Positions 8,835 through 16,791 of a stretch of 64,000 nt of DNA are shown here, piece by piece. Position 1 is the first letter of the stretch. Each line of letters begins with the position of its first letter. Under the pieces are notes generated by a model. It was not told where the DNA came from and did not search any database. It saw only the letters and a list, made by a program, of their open reading frames with translations. The stretch covers positions 62,001 to 126,000 of the forward strand of contig NZ_NRRR01000004.1 in assembly GCF_016583765.1 (NCBI RefSeq), given 5' to 3'. The stretch is from Chromatium weissei. Lineage in GTDB: Bacteria > Pseudomonadota > Gammaproteobacteria > Chromatiales > Chromatiaceae. A program made the translations under genes and the position numbers.

Positions 8835-10214
8835 CTATTCGATTTCTCGATAATACTTCGCTAAATCCGTCTCTTTCATACGCGTTAACGTATCGCGTGG
8901 AAAATGACTCATCAATTCCCAAGCCAGATTTAACGTGCCTTCAATTGAACGATCTTCTGCTTCACCCTGCCCGACAAACTGCGCATCAAAGGCATCCGCA
9001 AAACTGAGATAACGGCGGTCACGTTCGGATAATTCATCTGCTCCGACAATTGAAGCGAGATTGCGCGTTTCCTGCGCTCGCGCATACAACGCATATAACT
9101 GGGCAGCGACTCGCGGATGATCTTCACGGGTATCATCTTTACCAATTCCATCTTTCATTAACCGCGATAAACTCGGTGAAATATGCACCGGCGGATAAAT
9201 ACCCTGATTATGCAATTCCCGTGATAAAACAATTTGTCCTTCAGTGATATAACCAGTTAAATCAGGAATTGGATGCGTAATATCATCGGATGGCATTGAC
9301 ACCACTGGCATCATGGTAATTGAGCCGTGACGCTGATGAATACGTCCGCAACGTTCATAGATTTCTGCCAAATCAGAATACAAATAACCCGGATAACCTT
9401 TGCGCGCTGGTACATCACCTTTTGCTGTTGCCACTTCGCGCAATGCTTCAGCGTAATTCGTCATATCGGTTAATACGACCAGCACATGACGATCTAAATC
9501 ATAAGCGAGATATTCCGCCGCAGTTAATGCCGTGCGCGGTAATGTTAAACGTTCTACTGGCGGATCATCTGCCAAATTAACAAACATCACCACATTACGC
9601 AGTACACCGGAATTGGCGAATTCATCGCGGAAAAATTTCGCATCCGCATACGACACGCCCATTGCCGCAAAGACAATTGAAAAACTCGATTCTTGATCGA
9701 CTAATTTGGCTTGCCGCACGATTTGCGCGGCTAATCGATTGTGCGGTAATCCAGAGCCAGAAAAGATCGGCAGTTTTTGTCCACGCACCAAGCTATTTAA
9801 TCCGTCAATGGTGGAAATACCGGTTTGAATAAACTCACGCGGATAAGTGCGCGCTGCCGGATTGATTGCTGCGCCGCTCACCGAACGCCGCAGATTTGAG
9901 AGCACCGGCGGACGACCGTCACGCGGCACACCTAAACCGTTGAATTCGCGTCCTAAAATCTCTGGAGACAGCGCGATTTCAACCGGCTCATCCAGAAATC
10001 GAATCCACGTATTTTCAAGATCGAGATCATCCGTGCCCTCGAAAACGAGAATCAGCACCTCGTTATCGGCAGCGCGAATGACCTGACCATTGCGCATTTG
10101 ACCGCCGTGATCCTCGATTTGAACGCGGTCGCCAAACGCGACGTTGGGCGTATTTTTAACCACGAGCAGGCCGCCACGGGCTTCAATTGCAGTGCGATAT
10201 TCTTTGATACTCAT
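8835..10214 (-). CDS. V/A-type ATP synthase subunit B (isolated gene)
   Basis: A 459-residue protein of full family length. In V/A-type ATPases subunit B is the non-catalytic partner of catalytic subunit A in the A3B3 head. Signatures: SGSGLPHN at residues 152-159 in place of a Walker A loop, the AMGVSYADAKFF segment, and the DMTNYAEALREV and PGYLYSDLA motifs. It is not the F-type beta or alpha subunit. Oddly, no other ATPase subunit gene (A, D, E, I, K) is nearby: the upstream gene on this strand is an SDR 72 bases away and the downstream gene is convergent. It may be a stray member of a complex encoded elsewhere, or have another use. Confidence 0.9.
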   Translation of the reverse strand: MSIKEYRTAIEARGGLLVVKNTPNVAFGDRVQIEDHGGQMRNGQVIRAADNEVLILVFEGTDDLDLENTWIRFLDEPVEIALSPEILGREFNGLGVPRDGRPPVLSNLRRSVSGAAINPAARTYPREFIQTGISTIDGLNSLVRGQKLPIFSGSGLPHNRLAAQIVRQAKLVDQESSFSIVFAAMGVSYADAKFFRDEFANSGVLRNVVMFVNLADDPPVERLTLPRTALTAAEYLAYDLDRHVLVVLTDMTNYAEALREVATAKGDVPARKGYPGYLYSDLAEIYERCGRIHQRHGSITMMPVVSMPSDDITHPIPDLTGYITEGQIVLSRELHNQGIYPPVHISPSLSRLMKDGIGKDDTREDHPRVAAQLYALYARAQETRNLASIVGADELSERDRRYLSFADAFDAQFVGQGEAEDRSIEGTLNLAWELMSHFPRDTLTRMKETDLAKYYREIE

Positions 10215-10286
10215 AGGCTTATCATCAGGGTTGAATCGCGTTGATTGGGCTAAAAGTATAGCGCGGTGCGAACTGCGGCTGTGTTT

Positions 10287-10988
10287 TCACCGTTCGCGCT
10301 GACCGAGATTGGCATGAATGACCGCGCCGTTGAGCACCGGTGCACCGGCAGCAAACGCCACGGCTGCCGCAATTTCCGTCGGTTCAATCAGCCGATCAAA
10401 CGCCGAGAGCGCGGTGAACGCCGCGAGCATATTTGGATTGCTGGCAATCAGATCGCGCACTTGCCGAGTGTCGGTCACGCCCGGGCAAATCATGCAGGTG
10501 TGAATGCCGCGCCCCGCCAAATCCTGACAGGTTGCGCGCATCATGCCGACCAGCGCGTGTTTGGCGATGACGTAACTGGCAACGCCGGGCACGGCTTTTT
10601 CCGCCAGCGTGGAGCCGATATAAATCACACTGGATTGCGCTTTTAGATGCGGAATCACGATTTGATTCAGCGTGTTAGCGGCAACGATGTTCAATTCCAA
10701 CACGCGGCGCAAATCGGCAGCAAGCAGATGGTCAATCGCATGAAACTGCATCACCGAGGCGTTGTGCACCAAACAAATTTGCGTCGCCGCCGTCAATTCA
10801 ATTTCCAACGTCGCACGCAGCGCCAGCACGGCATCGGGTTCTGCCAAATCACACGCTAAATTGATGACCGCCGTTTCCGAGCACGGTTGGCGCGAAATGT
10901 TGACCACGCGCCAGCCATCACGCGCAAAGTGCTGGGCAATCGCCAAACCGATGCCGGAACTCGCGCCGGTAATGATTAACAAATTCAT
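10287..10988 (-). CDS. Short-chain dehydrogenase/reductase, sepiapterin- or pterin-reductase-like
   Basis: A 233-residue classical SDR. The NAD(P) loop TGASSGIG lies at residues 7-14, the catalytic Ser126 in YIGSTL, and the YxxxK pair Tyr139/Lys143. The usual NNAG motif is HNAS here. The ATG at 10988 overlaps the stop of the PTPS-family gene (ATGA), which fixes the start; the frame extends ten codons further but without support. Coupling to a pterin enzyme suggests it reduces a pterin side chain or ring, as sepiapterin reductase or FolM do. That substrate is inference from context only; general SDR membership is certain. Confidence 0.78.
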   Translation of the reverse strand: MNLLIITGASSGIGLAIAQHFARDGWRVVNISRQPCSETAVINLACDLAEPDAVLALRATLEIELTAATQICLVHNASVMQFHAIDHLLAADLRRVLELNIVAANTLNQIVIPHLKAQSSVIYIGSTLAEKAVPGVASYVIAKHALVGMMRATCQDLAGRGIHTCMICPGVTDTRQVRDLIASNPNMLAAFTALSAFDRLIEPTEIAAAVAFAAGAPVLNGAVIHANLGQRER

Positions 10989-11485
10989 GCAGTTTGCTCC
11001 CAAGATGAAAATGCCCATTGTCCCAGCCCGGACGATACGCCGAGTTCAATGGCGCGCAGATCGCGGTTGGCTAAATTCGAATGCTCACGCAGCCGCGCCA
11101 GCAACAGCGCCGATAATTCTTCAATGGTGACATTGCGCAGCGGCAGCGCCAGCACGTCGCGGTGAAGAAAAGGAATTTGCTCATCAGCGAAATGCGCGAT
11201 CAGCAGGTCGTCGCGCTGTTCCAATCGCAAATACGGCGACTGCTGCGGCAGTAACACGCGTTCATCCAGTTGATCACACAGCGTTTTTAATGCGCGTTTG
11301 AGCAGGACGTAATCAAATGCGAGTCCGTCTGTGCCAACGCTGGTGGTCACTGCGACCTGCACTTGAAAATTATGCCCGTGAAGATTTTCGCGCTCGGTGG
11401 CGGAAAACAACGTGAAATGACCAGCACTGAAATTGAGATATTCCTTGCTGATGGCGATGCGAATCAATTGCTGCGACTTTGGCAT
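10985..11485 (-). CDS. PTPS/QueD-family (COG0720) pterin enzyme with atypical active site
   Basis: A 166-residue protein of the 6-pyruvoyl-/6-carboxy-tetrahydropterin synthase family. The zinc ligands are present: His23 in SAGHF, and His36 and His38 in HGHNF. The start is the ATG at 11485; the frame continues upstream but overlaps nhaD. The Cys that normally precedes HGH is absent; instead Glu33 gives an ExxHGH arrangement like that described for PTPS-III enzymes, which make 6-hydroxymethyl-dihydropterin in folate synthesis. The usual Asp-His catalytic pair reads Asp74-Glu75 (LDERVLLP). Standard QueD chemistry is therefore doubtful. It is translationally coupled to the SDR. Confidence 0.82.
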   Translation of the reverse strand: MPKSQQLIRIAISKEYLNFSAGHFTLFSATERENLHGHNFQVQVAVTTSVGTDGLAFDYVLLKRALKTLCDQLDERVLLPQQSPYLRLEQRDDLLIAHFADEQIPFLHRDVLALPLRNVTIEELSALLLARLREHSNLANRDLRAIELGVSSGLGQWAFSSWEQTA

Positions 11486-11514
11486 GAGCGAGCGTCTACT
11501 GTTGAGTGAGCGAT

Positions 11515-12900
11515 TCAGCCATTCAACCACAGGTGTACGGCGATACTGGCGGCATAACCCAGCGCAATCGCGGGCAGCCATTTGAGATGACCGAAAAAGG
11601 TGTAAGCGCCGCGAGCCTGTCCCATTAACGCCACGCCCGCTGCCGAGCCGATCGACAGCAGTGAACCGCCCACACCCGCCGTCAGGGTAACCAACAGCCA
11701 TTGCGTTTCGTCCATATTCGGATTCATGGTCAGCACCGCAAACATCACCGGAATGTTGTCGATGATGGCGGACAGCAATCCGACCGTGATATTGGCGAGC
11801 GTTGCGCCCCACTCGGAATAGATGACATTCGACACCAGCGTCAAATAACCCAATTGTCCCAGTCCGCCGACGCACAAAATCACACCGTAAAAAAACAAAA
11901 GGGTGTCCCATTCTGCTCGCGCCACCTGATGAAACACGTCAAACGGAGTCGTCTCGCCCGTCAAGGTGATTGCAGCCGAATGACCGCGCTGATGCGTGCG
12001 CCGCAGATAAAACCCGAACAGTTGCAGATAACTCAAACCGGTCAACATGCCCAACACCGGCGGTAAATGCAGAAAATTGTGAAAACTCACTGCGGTCACA
12101 ATCGTCAATAAAAACAGTGCGATCATGCGTCGTGCGCCGCGTTGCATCGGCACAATTTCAGTGCTCGCAACGGGCTTGAGGTTGGGAATTGCTCGGTGCA
12201 TCAGCAACGCCGGAATCAAGAAATTCACGACGGCTGGAATGAACAGCTTGAAAAAGCCAAAGAAATCAATGATGCCACGCTGCCACACCATCAAGGTGGT
12301 GATGTCGCCAAATGGACTGAATGCGCCACCCGCATTTGCCGCAACGACGATATTGATGCAGGACAGCATCACGAAACGCGAATTGTCGCCACCGACGGCC
12401 AGCACCACTGCGCACATCAGCAAGGCGGTTGTTAAATTGTCGGCAATGGGCGAAATGAAAAATGCCAGCACGCCGGTCATCCAAAACAGGGCGCGAAAGC
12501 TAAAGCCTTTGCGAATCAACCAGCTCCGCAGTGCATCGAATACTCGGCGCTCTTCAAGCGCGTTGATATACGTCATCGCCACCAGCAAAAACAGCATCAA
12601 TTCGGCGTATTCGAGCAGGTTATGGCGCACGGCATTCTGCGCGAGCTGCGGTTGACCCTGCGCCGCATAAACGTATGCAATCAGCGCCCAGATGATGCCG
12701 GCAGCCAGCAGAACTGGTTTGGATTTGCGCAGATGCACAAATTCTTCTGCCATGACAAACAGATACGCCAAAATAAAAATCGCTAATGCCAGATAACCTA
12801 CTGGATGAGCAGTCAAATTCGGCGCGTCGGTGAGCGTCGCTGCCGAAAGAGTTAATGGCAATAAACACAACGCAATCAAACTGATAACGCGGGCATTCAT
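11515..12900 (-). CDS. nhaD: Na+/H+ antiporter NhaD
   Basis: A 461-residue integral membrane protein with an N-terminal signal-like segment ending at LSAAT and about eleven further hydrophobic helices. Family motifs include FISPIADNLTTALLM, the NIVVAANAGGAFSPFGD segment and DNIPVMFAVL, which hold the conserved acidic and polar residues of the ion path. It exports Na+ or Li+ in exchange for H+. I chose the ATG at 12900 because a GAGGT ribosome site lies nine bases upstream; an ATG eight codons earlier has none. It ends 29 bases before the PTPS-family gene on the same strand. Confidence 0.93.
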   Translation of the reverse strand: MNARVISLIALCLLPLTLSAATLTDAPNLTAHPVGYLALAIFILAYLFVMAEEFVHLRKSKPVLLAAGIIWALIAYVYAAQGQPQLAQNAVRHNLLEYAELMLFLLVAMTYINALEERRVFDALRSWLIRKGFSFRALFWMTGVLAFFISPIADNLTTALLMCAVVLAVGGDNSRFVMLSCINIVVAANAGGAFSPFGDITTLMVWQRGIIDFFGFFKLFIPAVVNFLIPALLMHRAIPNLKPVASTEIVPMQRGARRMIALFLLTIVTAVSFHNFLHLPPVLGMLTGLSYLQLFGFYLRRTHQRGHSAAITLTGETTPFDVFHQVARAEWDTLLFFYGVILCVGGLGQLGYLTLVSNVIYSEWGATLANITVGLLSAIIDNIPVMFAVLTMNPNMDETQWLLVTLTAGVGGSLLSIGSAAGVALMGQARGAYTFFGHLKWLPAIALGYAASIAVHLWLNG

Positions 12901-12939
12901 CGTGTTGAACCTCACCGACAGCACTTCTGTTTCATTTGT

Positions 12940-13515
12940 TTAACTCGCCTGCAACAACGCAATCACTGCGGCATGACCGCCTTCATTCGCCCACATCAGC
13001 GCCGTTTTGCCGCTGAAATCTTTCAAGGTGCGATCGGCGTGATGACGCAGCAGCGTTTCCACTGTTTTGGTATGTCCTTGTTTTGCTGCCCAAATCAGCG
13101 CCGTCCAACCTTCAGTCGATTCCTGATGATCGACCATTGCGCCGCGTTGCAACAGCAAATCCACCGCCGCCGCGTGATTATTGGACGCTGCCAACAGCAT
13201 CGCGGTGTAACCGCCTTTATCCACCGCATCGATTTTTGCGCCAGCATCGAGCAGTCGCGCCACGACGGGCGTGTGTCCGTACAACGCCGCTTTCATCAAC
13301 GGAGTCCAGTTGCAGCTATCACGCACATCGGGCTGGCGCTGCGTTGAAAGCAGTTGATTCAACGCCGTTAAATCACCCGCTGCGGCGATGTCGAGCATCT
13401 CTTCAGCAGCACCGGTTGCAGCAGCAGTGCTGGCGCTTTGTTGGAATTCAGCAGAATCACAGGCCGCAAGGCTCATGAACGAGGTGGCAATAATGATGAT
13501 CGGAACAATTTTCAT
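12940..13515 (-). CDS. Ankyrin-repeat lipoprotein
   Basis: A 191-residue protein with a lipoprotein signal peptide: hydrophobic residues 4-16, then the lipobox LAAC with Cys19. The mature part consists of about four to five ankyrin repeats; repeated motifs TPLMKAALYGH, TAMLLAASNNH, TALIWAAKQGH and TALMWANEGGH are easily seen. It is predicted to be anchored to an envelope membrane on the periplasmic side, where ankyrin proteins usually bind protein partners. It is 39 bases upstream of nhaD on the same strand. The partner is unknown. Confidence 0.88.
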   Translation of the reverse strand: MKIVPIIIIATSFMSLAACDSAEFQQSASTAAATGAAEEMLDIAAAGDLTALNQLLSTQRQPDVRDSCNWTPLMKAALYGHTPVVARLLDAGAKIDAVDKGGYTAMLLAASNNHAAAVDLLLQRGAMVDHQESTEGWTALIWAAKQGHTKTVETLLRHHADRTLKDFSGKTALMWANEGGHAAVIALLQAS

Positions 13516-13555
13516 ACGCGCTCGGTGCTCACTGTTTTGAGAATAACTGCATCTA

Positions 13556-14944
13556 TTAGAGCAGGCTCTTACAGCTTCCCTTTTGACATTTCACAAGCAC
13601 GCTGTCCGCACCCACGCAGGGTACTTTGTGAATTTCGCCATCTTTCCGCGATTCAACTAAATCCGTGCCCTTGCTGCCGATTTTGCAGCCACGTTGCTTC
13701 GCGTATGTCTCCGCCTGCGCCGCAAAGCTCACCGAGCTGGCAATTCCTGATTTGGCTTTGGGAAGTTCCATCATGTTGTTTGTTTTGGCTGCCACTGGTT
13801 TTGGTTTTGCTGGTGAAGCGGGTTTTTCCACTGGAACCGATTTCGCAGCGGTTTTTACCGTTGTTTTTTCTGGTGTTTTCGTTGGTGTGGACGCGATTGC
13901 GGGTTTGGCTGCCACCACCGGTTTCGCTGGCGAAGTGGTTTTTGCTGGCGCTGTTACCGGTTTCGATGTGGTTTTCGTGGCGGGTGATGCTGCAGTTGCT
14001 GCGAGTTTAGGCGTTGGTTTTACAGCGGGTTGCGTGACGGGCTTGGCTGGCGCGGGTTTTGCCGCAACGACAGGTTTTGCGGACGCTGAACTGTCCTTCA
14101 TCACGCTCGGTGGTGTGGCGGGTTTCACGACTGCTGCGGGTGGTGAATTGGGTTTCGACGCTGGCGGCGACACCGGACGCACGGGCGGACGCACCACGGG
14201 AGTCATATCCGGTTCAGCAACTGCATTTTCATTTTCATTCTCATTGGCATCAGCAGATTCAGTCTCCGCATCAGCCGCAGCAACGGGCGCAGTGCTCGGC
14301 GGCGAAGGCGGAGCGACGGTACGGGTTGGCGTTCTGATCGTCGTGCTTTCGACCGGCGGCGCATCCTTCGCCCACGCATCTTTGAAACCCTCGGCTGGCG
14401 GAGTCGCTCGCGCCAGTCGATTGCGATTTTCTGCCCAAGATTCGCGCAGCGATGACAGAGAGTCCGTCAGTGAATCCTGAAGATTTTCAGTGTAATCAGT
14501 GCGAACGGGTGGTTTATCGCCTATGGCTGGCGCGACTAATTCCGCTCGCGTTGCCACCTTGGTATCGCCTGCTTGTTCAACAAAATAGGAGGTGATTTCG
14601 AGCAGTGTGCCGGATTTGAATGTAGCGCCAGCCGCAAGATTCGCCAGTGCTTCAGCATCGAGCGGTCGCTGCACAATCAATCGATCTTCCGTTGAACGAC
14701 TGATGATCCAGCCTTTGCTTCGTGCTGCGCCCATCGCCACCGATTTCACCTCGGTGCGAGGCGCATTGGAAAGCACAATTTGCGGAAATGCTTCAAGATT
14801 CATCGCTTCAGCAGCAACTTCATCGGCTCGTGTATTTCTGGCGGTGCTCGCGCAGCCACCCAGCTCCATGCCCAGCAGAGCCAAACCGCAAACCATGACA
14901 ACTAAACGCACCTTCACTCCGAATTCCTCATTCCACATCATCAT
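13556..14944 (-). CDS. Pro/Ala/Lys-rich lipoprotein of unknown function
   Basis: A 462-residue protein with lipobox LGGC (Cys31). Residues about 45-195 form a compact globular part with no family that I recognise with certainty; it opens like small outer-membrane lipoproteins that carry a conserved cleavage-sensitive domain. Residues about 210-400 are a low-complexity linker of Pro, Ala, Lys, Thr and Val (repeated AKPVVAAKPA, KPVTAPAKT-type units). The last 55 residues hold four cysteines (RGCK, VPCV, VKCQ, GSCK), suggesting a small disulfide-linked domain. This looks like a tethered envelope protein whose linker spans periplasm or peptidoglycan. The function is not known. Confidence 0.7.
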   Translation of the reverse strand: MMMWNEEFGVKVRLVVMVCGLALLGMELGGCASTARNTRADEVAAEAMNLEAFPQIVLSNAPRTEVKSVAMGAARSKGWIISRSTEDRLIVQRPLDAEALANLAAGATFKSGTLLEITSYFVEQAGDTKVATRAELVAPAIGDKPPVRTDYTENLQDSLTDSLSSLRESWAENRNRLARATPPAEGFKDAWAKDAPPVESTTIRTPTRTVAPPSPPSTAPVAAADAETESADANENENENAVAEPDMTPVVRPPVRPVSPPASKPNSPPAAVVKPATPPSVMKDSSASAKPVVAAKPAPAKPVTQPAVKPTPKLAATAASPATKTTSKPVTAPAKTTSPAKPVVAAKPAIASTPTKTPEKTTVKTAAKSVPVEKPASPAKPKPVAAKTNNMMELPKAKSGIASSVSFAAQAETYAKQRGCKIGSKGTDLVESRKDGEIHKVPCVGADSVLVKCQKGSCKSLL

Positions 14945-15061
14945 CGAAAATCAGCGACGTATTCATACGCTCGCGCCCAGAAAAGTGTTCAGTTGCAGAA
15001 TGTTAGCATAGGTATTTGCCCGCAATTTCGGTAGAAACGCCGCATTCCGCTTAACGATCAC

Positions 15062-15090
15062 TTGAGGATGATGCTAACAACCTTTACAAT
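15062..15090 (+). promoter_or_regulatory. Sigma-70-type promoter of the tRNA-Thr gene
   Basis: TTGAGG at 15062-15067 and TACAAT at 15085-15090 are separated by exactly 17 bases. The -10 box ends 13 bases before the tRNA, placing the start of transcription about six bases upstream of the mature 5' end. Confidence 0.7.
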
Positions 15091-15103
15091 TCTGCGCTTA
15101 TTC

Positions 15104-15179
<76 letters not shown>

Positions 15180-15185
15180 AAATTG

Positions 15186-15224
15186 AAGGCGGTTATGGTA
15201 TGTCACCATAACCGCCTTTTTTTT
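15186..15224 (+). terminator. Rho-independent terminator after tRNA-Thr
   Basis: A perfect 14-bp stem (arms 15186-15199 and 15205-15218, core GGCGGTTATGG) with a 5-base loop, running into eight T. It begins seven bases after the encoded CCA. Confidence 0.93.
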
Positions 15225-15264
15225 CGTCTAGTGTTTATTCATCACCAGCACAGGTCACATCGTC

Positions 15265-15762
15265 ATGTCACGCAAAACATTGATTATTTTGAGCATACTT
15301 CTTTGCAGTGCGGTGATTTATTGGAACACCGATTTGGATGCTGCCCAGCGCCAGCGCTGTCAACTCGAAAAGGTCGTCGATGGCGACACGCTGCGCGTGA
15401 GCTGTCGCGGAAAATCTGTCAGTGTGCGCTTGCACTGCATTGATGCACCTGAAAAAAGTCAACTGCCGTGGGGTGCACGTTCCACTGATGCGCTGCGACG
15501 GCTCGCACCGACCCAGTTGGAATTAGACATCATCGATACCGACCGTTACGGACGCATCGTTGCTGACGTGTACATGGGCGGAGCCGATCATCGAATGCTC
15601 AATTTGGAACAGGTGAGAAATGGTAACGCCGCAGTTTATGCCCGTTACTGCGACGATAACCGCTTTATCAGAGCCGAACGTGAAGCGAAAGTTGCGCGGC
15701 GCGGCATTTGGAGTCACTCCGGCGAACAGCAAACGCCCTGGACCTATCGGCATCGGCGTTGA
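15265..15762 (+). CDS. Thermonuclease-family (SNase-like) nuclease, membrane-anchored or exported
   Basis: A 165-residue protein with a hydrophobic N-terminal segment (residues 5-20) acting as signal or anchor, followed by a staphylococcal-nuclease domain. Calcium ligands Asp39 and Asp41 (VVDGDTL) and the catalytic set Arg55, Glu63 (RLHCIDAPE) and Arg97 (DRYGR) are all present. It is predicted to cut DNA or RNA outside the cytoplasm, for example to use extracellular DNA as a nutrient. It lies between the tRNA terminator and tadA, three bases before the latter's start. Confidence 0.9.
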   Translation: MSRKTLIILSILLCSAVIYWNTDLDAAQRQRCQLEKVVDGDTLRVSCRGKSVSVRLHCIDAPEKSQLPWGARSTDALRRLAPTQLELDIIDTDRYGRIVADVYMGGADHRMLNLEQVRNGNAAVYARYCDDNRFIRAEREAKVARRGIWSHSGEQQTPWTYRHRR

Positions 15763-15765
15763 ACG

Positions 15766-16260
15766 ATGCACGACGACATTTACTGGATGAAACTGGCGCT
15801 GACGCTGGCACAACGCGCCGCAAATCACGGCGAAGTTCCCGTTGGCGCAGTGCTGGTACGCGACGACACGCTGATTGGCGAAGGTCAAAATTGTCCGATT
15901 GCACATCACGACGCGAGCGCCCACGCCGAAATTCAGGCACTCCGCGCTGCTGGGCAACGCCTCGGCAATTATCGCCTGCCGAATACACGACTTTACGTCA
16001 CGCTAGAACCCTGCGTGATGTGCGCTGGCGCAATCATTCACGCCAGAATTGACACCGTTATTTTTGGCGCATTCGATTCAAAAGCGGGAGCCTGCGGCAG
16101 CGTATTCAATCTATTACCTTCCGACAGCCGCTTTAATCACCGCACCAACTGTCACGGCGGCATTCTTTCTATTGAATGCGCCGAAATACTTCGCCAGTTT
16201 TTTCGTGCCCGGCGAACAGGCTTTCAGCAATCATCTTATTCGGAATCAATTCAACCATGA
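15766..16260 (+). CDS. tadA: tRNA-specific adenosine deaminase
   Basis: Deaminates A34 to inosine in tRNA-Arg(ACG). The protein has 164 residues. The zinc and proton-transfer residues are His53 and Glu55 (HAE) and Cys83/Cys86 in PCVMCAGA, with the tRNA-type context NCPIAHHDASAHAE rather than that of free cytidine deaminases. The stop overlaps the ATG of the TRAP small permease (ATGA). Confidence 0.95.
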   Translation: MHDDIYWMKLALTLAQRAANHGEVPVGAVLVRDDTLIGEGQNCPIAHHDASAHAEIQALRAAGQRLGNYRLPNTRLYVTLEPCVMCAGAIIHARIDTVIFGAFDSKAGACGSVFNLLPSDSRFNHRTNCHGGILSIECAEILRQFFRARRTGFQQSSYSESIQP

Positions 16261-16790
16261 ACCGATTATTACAGCTCGCGCATTTCATAGATTTATGCAA
16301 CCGCCAAATTGGACGCGCCAGCATTTGGCTCATTCTCGGCGCAGTGCTTCTCAGCGCATTTACAGCAACCTTACGTTATCTTTTCGACTGGGGTTCAAAC
16401 GCCATGATTGAAGCGCAATGGTTTTTATTTGGACTGGTATTTTTATTATGCGCACCCTGGACACTGCAAACACAAGGACATGTGCGCGTTGACATTATTT
16501 ACACTCGGTTATCCATGCAATGGCGAGCGATAATCGACATCATCGGCGGACTATTCTTTTTATTACCAGTGTGTTTACTCATTTCAATCGACGCATGGAA
16601 TTATTTTCTGCTGTCATTTCAGCAAAATGAATCTTCAATGAATCCCGGCGGATTGCTCTGGTGGCCAATGAAACTTGCAATTCCAATTGCATTTATTCTA
16701 CTTGCAATACAGGGCATCGCAGAAATCATCAAAGCCATTGCCATATTACACACACATTATTCACCCCCGCATTCACAACAAGGAGCCTAA
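16257..16790 (+). CDS. TRAP transporter small permease (DctQ-type)
   Basis: A 177-residue membrane protein with four predicted helices (about residues 20-42, 52-72, 90-115 and 135-160). TRAP transporters import organic acids or similar solutes using ion gradients; the small subunit pairs with the large permease. Typical features are the EAQWFLFGLVFLL helix followed by HVRVDI. The frame can be opened to 16176 inside tadA, but the ATG at 16257 overlaps the tadA stop and precedes the first helix. The large permease follows with one base between stop and start. Confidence 0.9.
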   Translation: MNRLLQLAHFIDLCNRQIGRASIWLILGAVLLSAFTATLRYLFDWGSNAMIEAQWFLFGLVFLLCAPWTLQTQGHVRVDIIYTRLSMQWRAIIDIIGGLFFLLPVCLLISIDAWNYFLLSFQQNESSMNPGGLLWWPMKLAIPIAFILLAIQGIAEIIKAIAILHTHYSPPHSQQGA

Positions 16791-16791
16791 A

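Noticed and set aside
11486..11911. N-terminal extension of the PTPS-family protein
   Set aside because: It runs through nhaD in another frame and lacks any family similarity.
12125..12655. Plus-strand open frame within nhaD
   Set aside because: Shadow of the antiporter's hydrophobic codons.
13665..14480. Plus-strand frame opposite the Pro/Ala/Lys-rich lipoprotein
   Set aside because: Composed of Gly/Phe/Ala runs that are the complement of the linker; the minus-strand frame has a lipobox and structured ends.
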